This document shows positions 7,622-17,609 of a stretch of 64,000 bases of DNA, piece after piece (the stretch's first letter is position 1; every line of letters starts with the position of its first letter). The translations under genes were made by a program, and so were the position numbers. The stretch covers positions 62,001-126,000 of the forward strand of contig NZ_JASERL010000001.1 in the NCBI RefSeq assembly GCF_030766935.1, given 5' to 3'. Origin of the DNA: Streptomyces sp. KL109B. GTDB taxonomy: Bacteria; Actinomycetota; Actinomycetes; Streptomycetales; Streptomycetaceae. The notes under the pieces are model-generated. The model saw only the letters and a program-made list of their open reading frames with translations. It was not told the origin of the DNA and made no database searches.

Positions 7622-8257
7622 ATGGCCATCAAGGACGACCTGCGCAAGACCCTCACCGACCCGACCCCGCTCTACTTCGCCGCCGGTACCGCCGAGTTGG
7701 CGTACCAGCAGGCCAAGAAGGTGCCGGGGATCGTGGAGCAGCTGCGGAGCGAGGCGCCCGCCCGCTTCGAGTCCGTGCGGCAGACCGATTCCCGACAGCT
7801 GGCCGCTGTGCAGGAGAAGGCCGCCAGCCGCGCCAAGGAGGCGCAGGCCACCATCACGGCGAAGGTGAACGAGCTGGTCGCGACCCTCGACACCGACCTG
7901 AAGAAGTTCGGCGAGAGCGCCCAGGAGTACGCGCTGCGCGGCGTCGGCTACGCGGCGGAGGCCGCCGTCAAGGCGCGTGAGACGTACGAGAAGGTCGCCG
8001 AGCACGGCGAGGAGACCGTGAAGGCGTGGCGCGGCGAGGCCGCCGAGGAGCTGGGCGAGCTCGCCGAGGTCGTCGAGCCGGAGCCCGAGCCCAAGGCCGC
8101 GGCTGAGGCCGAGGCGAAGCCGGAGGCCAAGGAGGCGTCGGCCGCCACCGAGGCCAAGCCGGCCCCCGCCAAGAAGACGACGGCGAAGAAGACCACCGCG
8201 AAGAAGACGACCACCACGGCCAAGAAGACCGGCGGCTCCACGCCGCCCGCGAAGTAG
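7622..8257 (+). CDS. heparin-binding hemagglutinin (HbhA)-like protein
   Basis: 211 residues. The N-terminal half matches the HbhA family (DPTPLYFAAGTAELAYQQAK) and continues as a long amphipathic coiled coil. The C-terminal third is Ala/Lys/Pro/Glu-rich and ends in KKTTAKKTT-type repeats. In mycobacteria the Lys-rich tail binds sulfated glycans and DNA. In Streptomyces a surface or lipid-associated role is unproven, and a nucleoid role is possible. No signal peptide is seen. GGGAGGA lies 8 bases before the chosen ATG; an earlier in-frame ATG overlaps the XRE gene. Confidence 0.8.
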   Translation: MAIKDDLRKTLTDPTPLYFAAGTAELAYQQAKKVPGIVEQLRSEAPARFESVRQTDSRQLAAVQEKAASRAKEAQATITAKVNELVATLDTDLKKFGESAQEYALRGVGYAAEAAVKARETYEKVAEHGEETVKAWRGEAAEELGELAEVVEPEPEPKAAAEAEAKPEAKEASAATEAKPAPAKKTTAKKTTAKKTTTTAKKTGGSTPPAK

Positions 8258-8268
8258 CACCCGCCCCG

Positions 8269-8301
8269 ACGGGCCGGGCACTAGTAGAGTGTCCGGCCCG
8301 T
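8269..8301 (+). terminator. hairpin terminator
   Basis: A 13-bp stem with one mismatch (8269-8281 with 8289-8301), loop TAGTAGA, 12 bases after the HbhA-like stop. Confidence 0.65.
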
Positions 8302-8384
8302 TGTACGGGTACGGTGGCCGGTGGTCGGAAGGTTCCGTAAGCCGTAAGCCCGTAAGCCCGTAAGTCGATTCTGGTGGTGGCGTT

Positions 8385-8729
8385 GTGCTGATGCAGGGGT
8401 TCGCCAATCTGATGTGGCTGCTGAGCACGGCGTTGATCGTCTTCAGCGGTTTCGCGCTCGTCGACGCCGCCATCCGGCGCGAGGACGCCTACCGGGCGGC
8501 CGACAAGAAGACCAAGCCGTTCTGGCTGATCATCCTCGGGCTCGCGTTCGTCGTGAACCTGCTGTTCCCGATCCTGTCGTTCCTGCCGATCATCGGGCTC
8601 ATCGCGACCATCGTGTACATGGTGGACGTGCGGCCCGCGGTCCGGCAGATCAGCGGTGGCGGCGGTGGCCGCAAGGGCCGCGGCTCCAGCAGCGACGGTC
8701 CTTACGGTCCGTACAACGGCGGCCGCTGA
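8385..8729 (+). CDS. DUF2516-type membrane protein
   Basis: 114 residues with hydrophobic segments at about 5-27 and 45-82 (FWLIILGLAFVVNLLFPILS). The intervening basic loop holds RREDAYRAADKKTKPFW, the signature of the actinobacterial DUF2516 family. The C-terminus is a Gly/Arg-rich cytoplasmic tail. GTG start. A run of three CGTAAGCC-like direct repeats lies just upstream. Convergent with the following PP2C gene. Function unknown. Confidence 0.8.
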   Translation: MLMQGFANLMWLLSTALIVFSGFALVDAAIRREDAYRAADKKTKPFWLIILGLAFVVNLLFPILSFLPIIGLIATIVYMVDVRPAVRQISGGGGGRKGRGSSSDGPYGPYNGGR

Positions 8730-8775
8730 ACCACGTACGCGAGACGCGGGACGCGCGGCGCGGGCTCGGCCGGGC

Positions 8776-10227
8776 TCACCGGTCGAGCAGCAGCACCGCC
8801 ACGTCGTCCGTCAGATCGCCCCCGTTGAGGTCGCGCACCTCGTTCATCGCGGCCTCCAGAAGATCCTCGCCGGCCAGGCCCTGGGCCCGCTGGCGGCGGA
8901 TCAGCTCCACCATCCCCTCCTGGCCGAGCCGCTTCCTGCCCTCGCCGATCCGGCCCTCGATCAGGCCGTCCGTATAGAGCATCAGGCTCCACTCGGGGCC
9001 CAACTCCACCTGCATGCGCGGCCATCGGGCCTTCGGCAGCAACCCGAGCGCCGGTCCGCTGTTCTCGTACGGGAGCAGGGCCGCGGGCCGTCCGGGGCTC
9101 GCTATCAGCGGTGACGGGTGGCCCGCCAGGCACAGGCCCGCGCGCCGGCCGTCCGGCGAGATGTCGACCGTGCAGAGCGTCGCGAAGATCTCCTCGTCCG
9201 CGCGCTCGTGCTCCAGGACCTGCTGAAGGGTGGAGAGGAGTTCGTCGCCGCACAGGCCCGCGAACGTCAACGCCCGCCAGGCGATGCGCAGTTCGACGCC
9301 GAGCGCGGCCTCGTCGGGGCCGTGCCCGCAGACGTCGCCGATCATCGCGTGGACCGTGCCGTCGGGCGTGCGCACGGTGTCGTAGAAGTCGCCGCCGAGC
9401 AGCGCCCGCGAGCGGCCGGGGCGGTAGCGCGCGGCGAAGCGCAGCGTTGAGCCGTCGAGCAGCGGGGTCGGCAGCAGGCCGCGCTCCAGGCGGGCGTTCT
9501 CCTGCGCGCGGATCCGGGACTCGGTCAGCTTGTGCTGCGCGACGTCGGCGCGCTTGCGCTCGACCGCGTACCGGATGGCCCGGCCGAGCAGCCGGGAGTC
9601 CAGCTCCTCGCGGAAGAGGTAGTCCTGCGCACCCACGCGGACCGCTTCGGCGCCGCGCTCGGCGTCGCCCGACGTGGTCAGTGCGAGCACGGCCTGGCGC
9701 GGCGCGAGCCGCAGCAGCCGCCGCAGGGCGCTCAGCTCGTCGTGGCCCTCCGGCTCCGCCTTGTCGGGCTTCGAGCCGGGCAGCGCGAGGTCGAGGAGTA
9801 CGCAGCTGACGTCGTCGGTGAGCAGCCGCTCGGCCTCGGTGAGGTTGCGCGCGGTGCGCACGCGGATCGGCTTGCCCGCGGCGTCCGGCACCTCGGGGAT
9901 GCTGAGGGAGCCCGCCGGGTCGTCCTCGATGACGAGGATCGTCAGGCCGGTGGCGTCACGGGTCTCGGCGACGGCGTCCGAGGCGTCGTCGTCGGTGTCC
10001 GTGGCGTCATCGGCCTCCGTGACGTCGGTGACGTCGGCGGCGACGGTGTTGTGGTCGGCGGTCACGGGCGCGTGGACGGAGCCGTGCGCCGGGGCCTCCT
10101 GCTGGGCGTACGTGGTGTACGTGCCGTTGTCGGGCCGGTCGTACGTGTCGGTCGTGGTGCGCGCGTCGTGAGCCTGACCACCTTCCACGGCCGGGATCGC
10201 TCTCTGCCGCGGTACGGGTACGGGCAT
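8776..10227 (-). CDS. PP2C (SpoIIE/RsbU-type) phosphatase with receiver domain
   Basis: 483 residues. After an acidic Asp/Thr/Val-rich N-terminal linker comes a response-regulator receiver domain (TILVIEDDP; phospho-acceptor region VLLDLALPGSKP), a short coiled coil (RIRAQENARLERGLLP) and a C-terminal SpoIIE phosphatase (GGDFYD, GDVCGHGPDEAALG, LMLYTDGLIEGR, LTDDVAVLLLDR, the metal-binding Asp set). RsbU-type enzymes dephosphorylate anti-anti-sigma factors, so a stress-sigma signalling role is likely, driven by a partner kinase not present here. ATG 10227 is preferred to an in-frame GTG 33 bases upstream because GGAAGGA precedes it. Confidence 0.88.
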   Translation of the reverse strand: MPVPVPRQRAIPAVEGGQAHDARTTTDTYDRPDNGTYTTYAQQEAPAHGSVHAPVTADHNTVAADVTDVTEADDATDTDDDASDAVAETRDATGLTILVIEDDPAGSLSIPEVPDAAGKPIRVRTARNLTEAERLLTDDVSCVLLDLALPGSKPDKAEPEGHDELSALRRLLRLAPRQAVLALTTSGDAERGAEAVRVGAQDYLFREELDSRLLGRAIRYAVERKRADVAQHKLTESRIRAQENARLERGLLPTPLLDGSTLRFAARYRPGRSRALLGGDFYDTVRTPDGTVHAMIGDVCGHGPDEAALGVELRIAWRALTFAGLCGDELLSTLQQVLEHERADEEIFATLCTVDISPDGRRAGLCLAGHPSPLIASPGRPAALLPYENSGPALGLLPKARWPRMQVELGPEWSLMLYTDGLIEGRIGEGRKRLGQEGMVELIRRQRAQGLAGEDLLEAAMNEVRDLNGGDLTDDVAVLLLDR

Positions 10228-10493
10228 CGCTTCGGTTTCCTTCCCTCCCCCCGAGGGCACGGTGGGACGAAGGTCCTCGGCCCACCGACCGGGACCTTAG
10301 CGGTAGCCGACGCCCGAACGGAATGGTGAGCGAGAACGGGCCGGTGTCATATGCCGTCCCTCGCACCGGAATTGGGTGGGTTCCGTCCCTGGTCGGGCGG
10401 GCCGAAGATGACGAAGGTCACGCCGCGACGCCGGAACCGCGGGGCTCCACGTGCGCTACGTCACGTGGGACAGCTCACCCTTCCGGGTGCATA

Positions 10494-11579
10494 TCAGGCA
10501 TCCGGGCGGACCACTCCGAGCATCGCCATGGAACCGGCGCCCGCGACCGTCACATTCCGCCCGGGACGGGGCGCGTGGATGATCGCGCCCTTGCCTATGT
10601 ACATCCCGACATGGCTGGCGTCGTCGTGGTAAATGATCAGGTCGCCCGGCCGCATGTCCTTGATGTCGACGTGCTTGAGCTGCTTCCACTGCTCCTGCGA
10701 CGTGCGCGGGATCGGCTTGCCCGCCGCCGCCCACGCCTGCGAGGTGAGCCCCGAGCAGTCGAAGGACTTCGGGCCCTCGGCGCCCCACACGTACGGCTTG
10801 CCCAGCTGCTTCTCGGCGTACCGCAGGGCCTCCTTGCCGCTCTTCGACGCCTTGCCGCTGATCTCCTTCAGGACGCCGGAGGAGAGCCATTCGGTCTGCG
10901 CCTTCTGCTCGGCCGCCTCCTCCAGTTCCCGCAGCCGCTCGCGCTCCTTCTTGGCGAGCTTGTCCTCGATCTTCTTCGCGGCCTTGATCTGCTTCTCGAT
11001 CCGCTTCTTCGCGGCGGCCTTCTTCTCGCGGCCCTCGTCCAGCTGCTGCCACTTGGCCGAGGCCACGTTCGCGTACTTCTCCAGCGCGTCCTGGGTGTTG
11101 GTGAGGCGCGCCAGCAGATTCCGGGTGGCCTGCTGCCCCTGGTACGCACGGCCCGCGTCGTCGAGGAAGCGCGACGGGTCGCCGGAGAGCATGAACTGGG
11201 CCTCGCGCGGGATCCCGCCGGTGCGGTACTGCTCGCGGGCCGCCGCGCCCGCCCGGGTCTTGAGGCGGTCGAGGTCCTGCTGGCCCGCGGCGATCTTCCG
11301 GGCCAGCTTCACGATCTGCTCGGACTGGTCGGCGGCCTTCTCCTCCGCCGCGTTGTACTCGTCCGTGGCGACCGCGGCCTGGTGGTACAGCTTGTCGAGC
11401 TTCTTGCGGATCGACTCGAGGTCCTTGACCTTCGCGGAACTTGAAGGCGAGTCGGAAGGGGACTTCGACGGTGCTGGGGAAGGGCCCGGCTCCGCGTACG
11501 CCACACCCGCCGGCGCCAGTACGGCCACGGCGCACACCAGCGCGAGGCCCGCCATCGTCGTCGTGTTCCGCTTGCCCAT
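10494..11579 (-). CDS. secreted NlpC/P60 peptidoglycan endopeptidase
   Basis: 361 residues. It has a signal peptide (GKRNTTTMAGLALVCAVAVL, cleavage near AYA-EP), a Ser/Pro linker, a long coiled-coil region (about residues 50-240, rich in Lys, Ala and Glu) and a C-terminal NlpC/P60 domain. The catalytic Cys is in FDCSGLTSQAW and the two His are in ASHVGMYIG and AIIHAPRPG. It cleaves peptide stems of the wall outside the cell and is probably used in growth or sporulation. The coiled coil resembles RipA-type hydrolases, where it is autoinhibitory. The start is the ATG before GKRNT; an upstream GTG is possible. Confidence 0.9.
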   Translation of the reverse strand: MGKRNTTTMAGLALVCAVAVLAPAGVAYAEPGPSPAPSKSPSDSPSSSAKVKDLESIRKKLDKLYHQAAVATDEYNAAEEKAADQSEQIVKLARKIAAGQQDLDRLKTRAGAAAREQYRTGGIPREAQFMLSGDPSRFLDDAGRAYQGQQATRNLLARLTNTQDALEKYANVASAKWQQLDEGREKKAAAKKRIEKQIKAAKKIEDKLAKKERERLRELEEAAEQKAQTEWLSSGVLKEISGKASKSGKEALRYAEKQLGKPYVWGAEGPKSFDCSGLTSQAWAAAGKPIPRTSQEQWKQLKHVDIKDMRPGDLIIYHDDASHVGMYIGKGAIIHAPRPGRNVTVAGAGSMAMLGVVRPDA

Positions 11580-11676
11580 CTGCTCCGCCCCCACAGCCGA
11601 AACAAACCTGATGTACCGTCAGAAAGTCGCGTACGTTCGGGGGATGGTGCCACGTATGCCCCAAAAGCAACAGCCC

Positions 11677-11746
11677 CGCACGGCACTCCCCGCACGGCAC
11701 TCCCCGCACGGCACTCCCCGTACGGCACTCCCCGTACGGCACTCCC
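11677..11746. repeat. 14-bp tandem repeat, five units
   Basis: Five head-to-tail copies of CGCACGGCACTCCC (units 4 and 5 have T for the C at position 3), plus a partial sixth. They lie upstream of the NlpC/P60 gene and downstream of the methyltransferase gene. Confidence 0.85.
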
Positions 11747-11802
11747 CGCACGCTCTGACGAATGAGCCGCCGCATTCGTTCCCCCGCGCCCCCGCCGCCG
11801 CA

Positions 11803-12600
11803 CTACGCCCGGCGCGGCGCCAACGCCTCCCACGCCACGGTCACTTCGCCCTGCCGCCAGCGCGCGGGCCGGTCCACCACCGGCCAGTCCGCCGCGAGGT
11901 CCCGCACCGCCCTGATCCACCGCTGCCGCGCGCCGTACGAGGCGTAGGGCGCGGCCGTCGCCCACGCCCGGTCGAAGTCGCGCAGGAAGGCGTGCACCGG
12001 CTCACCCGGGACATTGCGGTGGATCAGCGCCTTCGGGAGGCGTTCGGCCAGGTCGGAGGGGGTGTGCAGGGAGCCGAGCCGGGTCGCGAAGGTGACGGTG
12101 CGCGGGCCTTCGGGGCCGAGCGCCACCCATACGTGCCGGCGCCCGATCTCGTCGCAGGTGCCCTCCACGAGCAGCCCGCCCGGCGCGAGCCGCCCGCACA
12201 GCCGCTCCCAGACCGCCGCCACCCGCTCCTCGTCGTACTGGCGCAGCACGTTCGCGGCGCGGATCAGGAGCGGCGCGCTGCTCAGGGGCAGTTCGAAGCC
12301 GCCGTGCCTGAAGGTGAGCCCCTCCCGCTCGTACGGCTTCGCGGCCGCGACCCGCGCCGGATCGATCTCGATGCCGACCACGCGCGCGTGCGGCGCCGCC
12401 CCGCGCAGCCGGGCCAGCAGCTCCACCGCGGTCCAGGGCGCCGCCCCGTAGCCGAGGTCGACCGCCACGGGGTCGTCGGCGCGGCGCAGCGCGGCGCCGT
12501 GGACGGCCGCGATCCAGCGGTCCATGCGGCGCAGCCGGTTCGGGTTGGTGGTGCCTCGCGTCACGGTTCCCACGGGGCGGGAGGTCTGGCGCGGGCTCAT
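11803..12600 (-). CDS. class I SAM-dependent methyltransferase
   Basis: 265 residues. The SAM-binding glycine motif is degenerate ([18 protein letters not shown], then [14 protein letters not shown] with the acidic ribose-binding residue). Post-II motif [14 protein letters not shown]. The C-terminal part ([14 protein letters not shown]) lacks similarity I can place. The substrate is unknown. It is divergent from mshA with a 170-base intergenic region. ATG 12600 was chosen over the TTG six bases upstream. Confidence 0.82.
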   Translation of the reverse strand: MSPRQTSRPVGTVTRGTTNPNRLRRMDRWIAAVHGAALRRADDPVAVDLGYGAAPWTAVELLARLRGAAPHARVVGIEIDPARVAAAKPYEREGLTFRHGGFELPLSSAPLLIRAANVLRQYDEERVAAVWERLCGRLAPGGLLVEGTCDEIGRRHVWVALGPEGPRTVTFATRLGSLHTPSDLAERLPKALIHRNVPGEPVHAFLRDFDRAWATAAPYASYGARQRWIRAVRDLAADWPVVDRPARWRQGEVTVAWEALAPRRA

Positions 12601-12769
12601 GACCAAGAGGGTATGCGCTGCGCCGCCGGTGGCTTTGGTTGAGATCCGTACGGTAATGATTCGGCAAAGTGGAAATGGAGCGGTCCACTCCGGCGTTGCC
12701 CCCTTGGAAGAGGGCCTGTGCCCTCAGGTCGTCGTGCCCGCAGTACGCCCACCAAGGAGGGCCCGCCAC

Positions 12770-14113
12770 GTGAGCCAGTACGTGACCAGGTTCCGCCGCT
12801 CCGGGGCGCCTGGGACCCTGCTGCGGTTCCCCGGTGCGCATCGCCGCCCGCGCCGCATCGCGATGCTCAGCGTGCACACCTCGCCCCTCCACCAGCCCGG
12901 CACGGGCGACGCGGGCGGCATGAACGTCTACATCGTCGAGCTGGCCAAGCGGCTCGCGGCGATCAACGTAGAGGTCGAGATCTTCACCCGCGCCACCGCG
13001 GGCGGACTGCCGCCCGAGGTCGAGCTCGCGCCCGGCGTCCTCGTACGGCACGTGGACGCGGGTCCCTACGAAGGCCTCGCCAAGGAGGACCTGCCCGCCC
13101 AGCTCTGCGCCTTCACGCACGGCGTCATGCAGGCGTGGGCCGGCCACCGCCCCGGCTATTACGACCTCGTGCACTCGCACTACTGGCTGTCCGGGCAGGT
13201 CGGCTGGCTCGCGGCGGAGCGCTGGGGCGTGCCCCTCGTGCACGCGATGCACACCATGGCCAAGGTCAAGAACGCGGCGCTCGCCGCGGGCGACACCCCG
13301 GAGCCGGCCGCCCGCGTCATCGGCGAGACCCAGATCGTGCGCGCCGCCGACCGCCTCATCGCGAACACATCGGAAGAGGCCGACGAGCTGGTCAGGCACT
13401 ACGAGGCCGACCCGGGCAGCGTCGCCGTGGTGCACCCCGGCGTGAACCTGGACCGCTTCCGCCCGGCCGACGGCCGCGCCGCCGCCCGCGCCCGCCTCGG
13501 CCTGCCCCAGGACGCGCTGATCCCGCTCTTCGCGGGCCGCATCCAGCCGCTCAAGGCCCCCGACATCCTCCTCAAGGCGGTGGCGGTCCTCCTCGACGAG
13601 CGCCCGGAGCTCCGCTCCCGCATGGTCGTCCCGGTGGTCGGCGGCCCCAGCGGCAGCGGCCTCGCCAAGCCGGCCGCGCTCCAGAAGCTCGCCGCGAAGC
13701 TCGGCGTCGCCGACGTGGTCCGCTTCCACCCGCCGGTCGGCCAGGAGCAGCTCGCGGACTGGTTCCGCGCGGCGTCCGTCCTCGTCATGCCCTCCTACAA
13801 CGAGTCCTTCGGCCTGGTCGCCATAGAGGCCCAGGCGGCAGGCACCCCGGTCCTCGCCGCCTCGGTCGGCGGCCTCCCCGTAGCCGTACGGAACGAGAAG
13901 ACCGGCTTCCTGGTCGACGGCCACGAACCGGCCCGCTACGCGCGCGTGCTCCGCGAATTCGCCGACCATCCCCACCTTGTGGACACGATGGGCGACGCCG
14001 CCGCCCGCCACGCCCTCTCCTTCGGCTGGGACACGGCGGCCTCCGCCACGGCGGACGTCTACACGGCGGCGATGCAGGCGCACCGCCGCCAAGTACCCTC
14101 GCACCATGGCTGA
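12770..14113 (+). CDS. mshA: D-inositol-3-phosphate glycosyltransferase MshA
   Basis: 447 residues, GT-B glycosyltransferase family 4. It transfers GlcNAc from UDP-GlcNAc to 1L-myo-inositol-1-phosphate, the first step of mycothiol synthesis. Visible motifs are [20 protein letters not shown] (N-terminal sugar-phosphate loop), [21 protein letters not shown] (UDP site) and [17 protein letters not shown] (the E-x7-E motif). The GTG start at 12770 follows AAGGAGG at 9 bases. The next gene overlaps by 8 bases. Mycothiol is the main low-molecular thiol of actinomycetes, which supports the organism assignment. Confidence 0.95.
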   Translation: MSQYVTRFRRSGAPGTLLRFPGAHRRPRRIAMLSVHTSPLHQPGTGDAGGMNVYIVELAKRLAAINVEVEIFTRATAGGLPPEVELAPGVLVRHVDAGPYEGLAKEDLPAQLCAFTHGVMQAWAGHRPGYYDLVHSHYWLSGQVGWLAAERWGVPLVHAMHTMAKVKNAALAAGDTPEPAARVIGETQIVRAADRLIANTSEEADELVRHYEADPGSVAVVHPGVNLDRFRPADGRAAARARLGLPQDALIPLFAGRIQPLKAPDILLKAVAVLLDERPELRSRMVVPVVGGPSGSGLAKPAALQKLAAKLGVADVVRFHPPVGQEQLADWFRAASVLVMPSYNESFGLVAIEAQAAGTPVLAASVGGLPVAVRNEKTGFLVDGHEPARYARVLREFADHPHLVDTMGDAAARHALSFGWDTAASATADVYTAAMQAHRRQVPSHHG

Positions 14114-14606
14114 CCAGCACAAGGCACACGACGTCATCGAGTCCACGCTGAAGGACGCCGAACTGGAGTGGGAGAGCCCGGAACCGGGCTCGTACGTCGT
14201 CAAGCTTCCAGGCACCCGCAAGCTCTCGACGACGCTCTCGCTGCGCGCCGGACGCCACAGCCTCTCCCTCAACGCCTTCGTGATCCGCCACCCGGACGAG
14301 AACGAGGCCGGGGTGCACCGCTGGCTCCTGGAGCGCAACCTCCGTCTGTACGGGGTGAGTTACGCGGTCGACCAGCTCGGCGACATCTACCTCACCGGCA
14401 AGCTCCCGCTCGCCGCCGTCACCCCCGACGAACTCGACCGCCTCCTCGGCTCGGTCCTGGAGGCGGCCGACGGCTCCTTCAACACCCTCCTCGAACTCGG
14501 CTTCGCGAGCTCGATCCGCCGTGAGTACGAGTGGCGGGTGTCGCGCGGCGAATCGACGCGCAACCTGGACGCGTTCACGCATCTGACCCAGCGCCCTGCC
14601 AAGTAG
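14106..14606 (+). CDS. YbjN-domain protein
   Basis: 166 residues, YbjN / type III secretion chaperone-like fold ([48 protein letters not shown]). Its ATG lies inside the last codons of mshA, so translation is coupled. The same pairing is common in Streptomyces. The family is small and non-catalytic and binding partners are unknown. A role linked to thiol metabolism is only contextual. Confidence 0.88.
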   Translation: MADQHKAHDVIESTLKDAELEWESPEPGSYVVKLPGTRKLSTTLSLRAGRHSLSLNAFVIRHPDENEAGVHRWLLERNLRLYGVSYAVDQLGDIYLTGKLPLAAVTPDELDRLLGSVLEAADGSFNTLLELGFASSIRREYEWRVSRGESTRNLDAFTHLTQRPAK

Positions 14607-14642
14607 CGCTCCCCCTGCGGTGGTTGACCCCTACGGCAGGCC

Positions 14643-14906
14643 CTAGTTGAGCGCCACCATCCGCACCACGGTCACCGTGAGCACCGACCCGGAGACGTAG
14701 TAGAGGACTATCGCCCCGCCGACCGTCGCCTCCCGCCGGTCGCGTTCGCCGCACACCGTCGTGGAACCGTGCCCGTACGGGTCGTGGGCCAGGGTGCGGG
14801 ACATCTCCGCGCGGAAGGTGTCCGGGTTGGACATCTTGGCGAGGGTGTCGTCGGCGGGCGGGGCGTAGGCGATGCGGCAGGCGCCGCGCCTGCGTCTGCG
14901 GCTCAC
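14643..14906 (-). CDS. RelE/ParE-like small protein (putative toxin)
   Basis: 87 residues. An Arg-rich start is followed by RIAYAPPADDTLAKMS, DPYGHGSTTV, GERDRREATVGGAIVLYYVS and a final beta strand SVLTVTVVRMV. This order (helices, basic patch, C-terminal strands) resembles the RelE/ParE fold, in which basic residues contact mRNA or gyrase. The GTG start overlaps the stop of the upstream gene (GTGA), the usual coupling of a type II toxin-antitoxin pair, with the antitoxin first. The assignment rests on pattern only. Confidence 0.55.
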   Translation of the reverse strand: MSRRRRRGACRIAYAPPADDTLAKMSNPDTFRAEMSRTLAHDPYGHGSTTVCGERDRREATVGGAIVLYYVSGSVLTVTVVRMVALN

Positions 14907-15181
14907 GCCGTCCCCCGCCTCTCCGCCTCGTCGCGGGCGAGCCGGGCGAGGATCGCGTCGGCCTCGGGGTCCGGCACGGCCTCCAGCATCCAGTGCCGCA
15001 TCACGGCGTGGATCTCACCGACCCCCGCCGCGTTGATGGCCTTGTCGAACTCGTGGCGGCGCCCCGGATCGAGCGCGGCGCGAATCGCCGGAATGCTGTT
15101 GGGGACGTCGACCTCGACGCCGCCCACCAGCGTTCTGGGCAGTTCGTCAGTGCTGGAGGAGATCCTTGGGGGTTCGGCCAT
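14903..15181 (-). CDS. DUF6247-like small protein (putative antitoxin)
   Basis: 92 residues, acidic, mainly helical. It has a central IPAIRAALDPGRRHEFDKAI segment and a helix with HAVMRHWMLEAVPDPEADAI. Similar small proteins (DUF6247-type) precede RelE/ParE-like partners in Streptomyces. It probably binds and neutralises the next protein. No clear DNA-binding motif is seen, so autoregulation is uncertain. Confidence 0.5.
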   Translation of the reverse strand: MAEPPRISSSTDELPRTLVGGVEVDVPNSIPAIRAALDPGRRHEFDKAINAAGVGEIHAVMRHWMLEAVPDPEADAILARLARDEAERRGTA

Positions 15182-15211
15182 GTACGGTCACGTACCCGCC
15201 GAACTGCCCGG

Positions 15212-16492
15212 TCAAGCCGGGCTGTTCTCGGCCGCTACGGGGGCCGGGGCGGATGCCTTCGTGGCCGTGGCAGGGGCCGGGGCCGGGGCGTTCGGCAGCC
15301 CGCGCATCAGCGCCCAGTACCCGGCCGCCGTCACGGTGCCGACCGCCGCGCACCCCGCCCACAGCCACCCGGCGCCCGCCGAGTCGATCACCCAGCCGCC
15401 CACGAGCGGCGCGACGAGGGCCGCCGCCGACCACGACATGGTGTAGACGCCCTGGTAGCGGCCGCGCCCCTCGGCGGGCGAGAGCCGCGCCACGAGCCCC
15501 GACTGCGTAGGGGCGTTGACCATCTCGCCGAGCGTCCAGACGACGACGGTCAGCGCGTACGCGGCGAGCGATCCGGCCAGCGCGGTGAGCGCGAAGCCGT
15601 ACCCGATGAGCAGCGACGAGACGGTCAAAAGGCGTCCAGGGTCCCGCCGTTCGATGAACCGCGTCAGCGGAATCTGCAACGCGACGATGACGACACCGTT
15701 GACGGCCGCGACCAGCCCCACGTCCGAACTGCTCAGCCCGTTCTCGCCCATGACGATCGGCAGCCCGACCGAACTCTGCGTGAACACGACGGCGACGAGG
15801 AACGAAAGCCCCACCATGAGCATGAACCGCCCGTCCCGCAGCACGGTCCCCATGGTGACGACGGGACTCGAAGGCGCCCCGGACACCGCCGTCTTGACCG
15901 GCCGCGACTCCTTCACCTTCACGAAGACGACGCAGGCGCAGGCGAGCGTCATCGCGGCCTCGACGAGGAAGCCGAGCGTATAACTCTGCGCCACGAGAAA
16001 GCCCGCGTACACGGACGAGACCGCGAACCCCAGGTTGATCGCCCAGTAGTTGAGCGAGAACGCCCGCACCCGGTCCTCGGGCCGCACGATGTCCGCCATC
16101 ATCGCCTGGATCGCGGGCCGCGAGGCGTTGGAGGCGAGCCCGAGCGCGAAGCCGGTGACGGCGATGGCGACCGGATCGCGTACGAAGGCGAGCGCGGCGA
16201 CCGTCGCCGAGGTCGCGAGCTGCGCGCCGAGCAGCGTCGGCCGCCGCCCGAGCCGGTCGGCGAGCACCCCGCCCAGCACCGACGCGATGACGCCGCCGAG
16301 CCCGATCAGCGAGGCGACGAGCCCGGCGTACGCGGCCGAGAAGCCACGCGAGGCGGTCAGGTACAGCGCGAGGAACGTAAGAACGAAATTTCCCAGCCGG
16401 TTGACGAGGGTGCTGGTCCACAGCCACCAGAATTCGCGCGGCAGCCCGGAGACGGACTCCGCGGCGGCACGTCTGAGCGAGGCGACTGACAT
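15212..16492 (-). CDS. MFS transporter
   Basis: 426 residues with 12 predicted hydrophobic segments. The MFS loop 2-3 signature is present (GGVLADRLGRRPTLLG) and an equivalent sits between segments 8 and 9 (FIERRDPGRLL). This is the drug:H+ antiporter-like DHA1 group; the substrate is unknown. The C-terminus is a Pro/Ala-rich cytoplasmic tail. The ATG at 16492 follows GGGGGA. Divergent from gpmA. The intergenic TTTACGTAACTTACG may be a regulator site. Confidence 0.85.
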   Translation of the reverse strand: MSVASLRRAAAESVSGLPREFWWLWTSTLVNRLGNFVLTFLALYLTASRGFSAAYAGLVASLIGLGGVIASVLGGVLADRLGRRPTLLGAQLATSATVAALAFVRDPVAIAVTGFALGLASNASRPAIQAMMADIVRPEDRVRAFSLNYWAINLGFAVSSVYAGFLVAQSYTLGFLVEAAMTLACACVVFVKVKESRPVKTAVSGAPSSPVVTMGTVLRDGRFMLMVGLSFLVAVVFTQSSVGLPIVMGENGLSSSDVGLVAAVNGVVIVALQIPLTRFIERRDPGRLLTVSSLLIGYGFALTALAGSLAAYALTVVVWTLGEMVNAPTQSGLVARLSPAEGRGRYQGVYTMSWSAAALVAPLVGGWVIDSAGAGWLWAGCAAVGTVTAAGYWALMRGLPNAPAPAPATATKASAPAPVAAENSPA

Positions 16493-16627
16493 GGGTGCAT
16501 CCCCCGAGGCCGGTGTAAGCAGTGATGATGGTTTACGTAACTTACGCACCGGGTAGAAACACCCGCCACTCAATTGACGGCCACCGTCAATCGGCACGCG
16601 CCGAACCGGTCGATTAGGCTCGGGCCC

Positions 16628-17389
16628 ATGGCCGACGCACCGTACAAGCTGATCCTCCTCCGCCACGGCGAGAGCGAGTGGAACGCCAAGAACCTGTTCA
16701 CCGGCTGGGTGGACGTGAACCTGAACGAGAAGGGCGAGAAGGAGGCGGTCCGCGGCGGTGAGCTGCTCAAGGACGCCGGCCTGCTCCCCGACGTGGTCCA
16801 CACCTCGCTCCAGAAGCGCGCGATCCGCACGGCGCAGCTCGCGCTGGAGTCCGCGGACCGCCACTGGATCCCGGTCCACCGTAGCTGGCGCCTGAACGAG
16901 CGCCACTACGGCGCCCTCCAGGGCAAGGACAAGGCGCAGACCCTCGCCGAGTTCGGCGAGGAGCAGTTCATGCTGTGGCGCCGCTCGTACGACACCCCGC
17001 CGCCGGAGCTGGACCGCGACGCCGAGTTCTCCCAGTTCTCCGACCCGCGCTACGCGACGCTCCCGCCGGAGCTGCGTCCGCGCACGGAGTGCCTCAAGGA
17101 CGTCGTCGTCCGCATGCTCCCGTACTGGTTCGACGGCATCGTCCCGGACCTCCTCACGGGTCGCACGGTCCTGGTCGCGGCCCACGGCAACAGCCTCCGC
17201 GCCCTGGTCAAGCACCTCGACGGCATCTCCGACGCCGACATCGCGGGCCTGAACATCCCCACCGGCATCCCGCTCTCCTACGAGCTCGACGCCGACTTCA
17301 AGCCGCTGAACCCGGGCGGCACGTACCTGGACCCGGACGCGGCCGCGGCGGCGATCGAGGCGGTCAAGAACCAGGGCAAGAAGAAGTAA
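16628..17389 (+). CDS. gpmA: 2,3-bisphosphoglycerate-dependent phosphoglycerate mutase
   Basis: 253 residues. It interconverts 3- and 2-phosphoglycerate in glycolysis. The phosphohistidine motif [10 protein letters not shown] lies near residue 10. Other active-site parts are [11 protein letters not shown], the acid pair in [15 protein letters not shown], and [15 protein letters not shown] with the second His. The full length matches the family. A strong terminator follows. Monocistronic and likely housekeeping. Confidence 0.97.
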   Translation: MADAPYKLILLRHGESEWNAKNLFTGWVDVNLNEKGEKEAVRGGELLKDAGLLPDVVHTSLQKRAIRTAQLALESADRHWIPVHRSWRLNERHYGALQGKDKAQTLAEFGEEQFMLWRRSYDTPPPELDRDAEFSQFSDPRYATLPPELRPRTECLKDVVVRMLPYWFDGIVPDLLTGRTVLVAAHGNSLRALVKHLDGISDADIAGLNIPTGIPLSYELDADFKPLNPGGTYLDPDAAAAAIEAVKNQGKKK

Positions 17390-17400
17390 CAGCCCACGAA

Positions 17401-17442
17401 GAAGCCCCCTGCCTGCGGTTCTGCCGCTTGGCAGGGGGCTTC
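17401..17442 (+). terminator. strong hairpin terminator of gpmA
   Basis: A 13-bp perfect stem GAAGCCCCCTGCC (17401-17413) with its complement at 17430-17442, starting 12 bases after the stop. Confidence 0.85.
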
Positions 17443-17609
17443 TCGCTGTGCTGGGGCCGTGGCTGGGCCGTCAGGGGACGGGCACCTGGCCTCAGAAGTT
17501 GCTCAAGGCTTTCCGCTGCGAGTAATGCGGGACCGGATGATCTGTCACGGTCATTCCACGGCGCAAGGGGCAGCACGTCCGCGACCCCGCGCCAACAAAG
17601 GGGGGGCGC

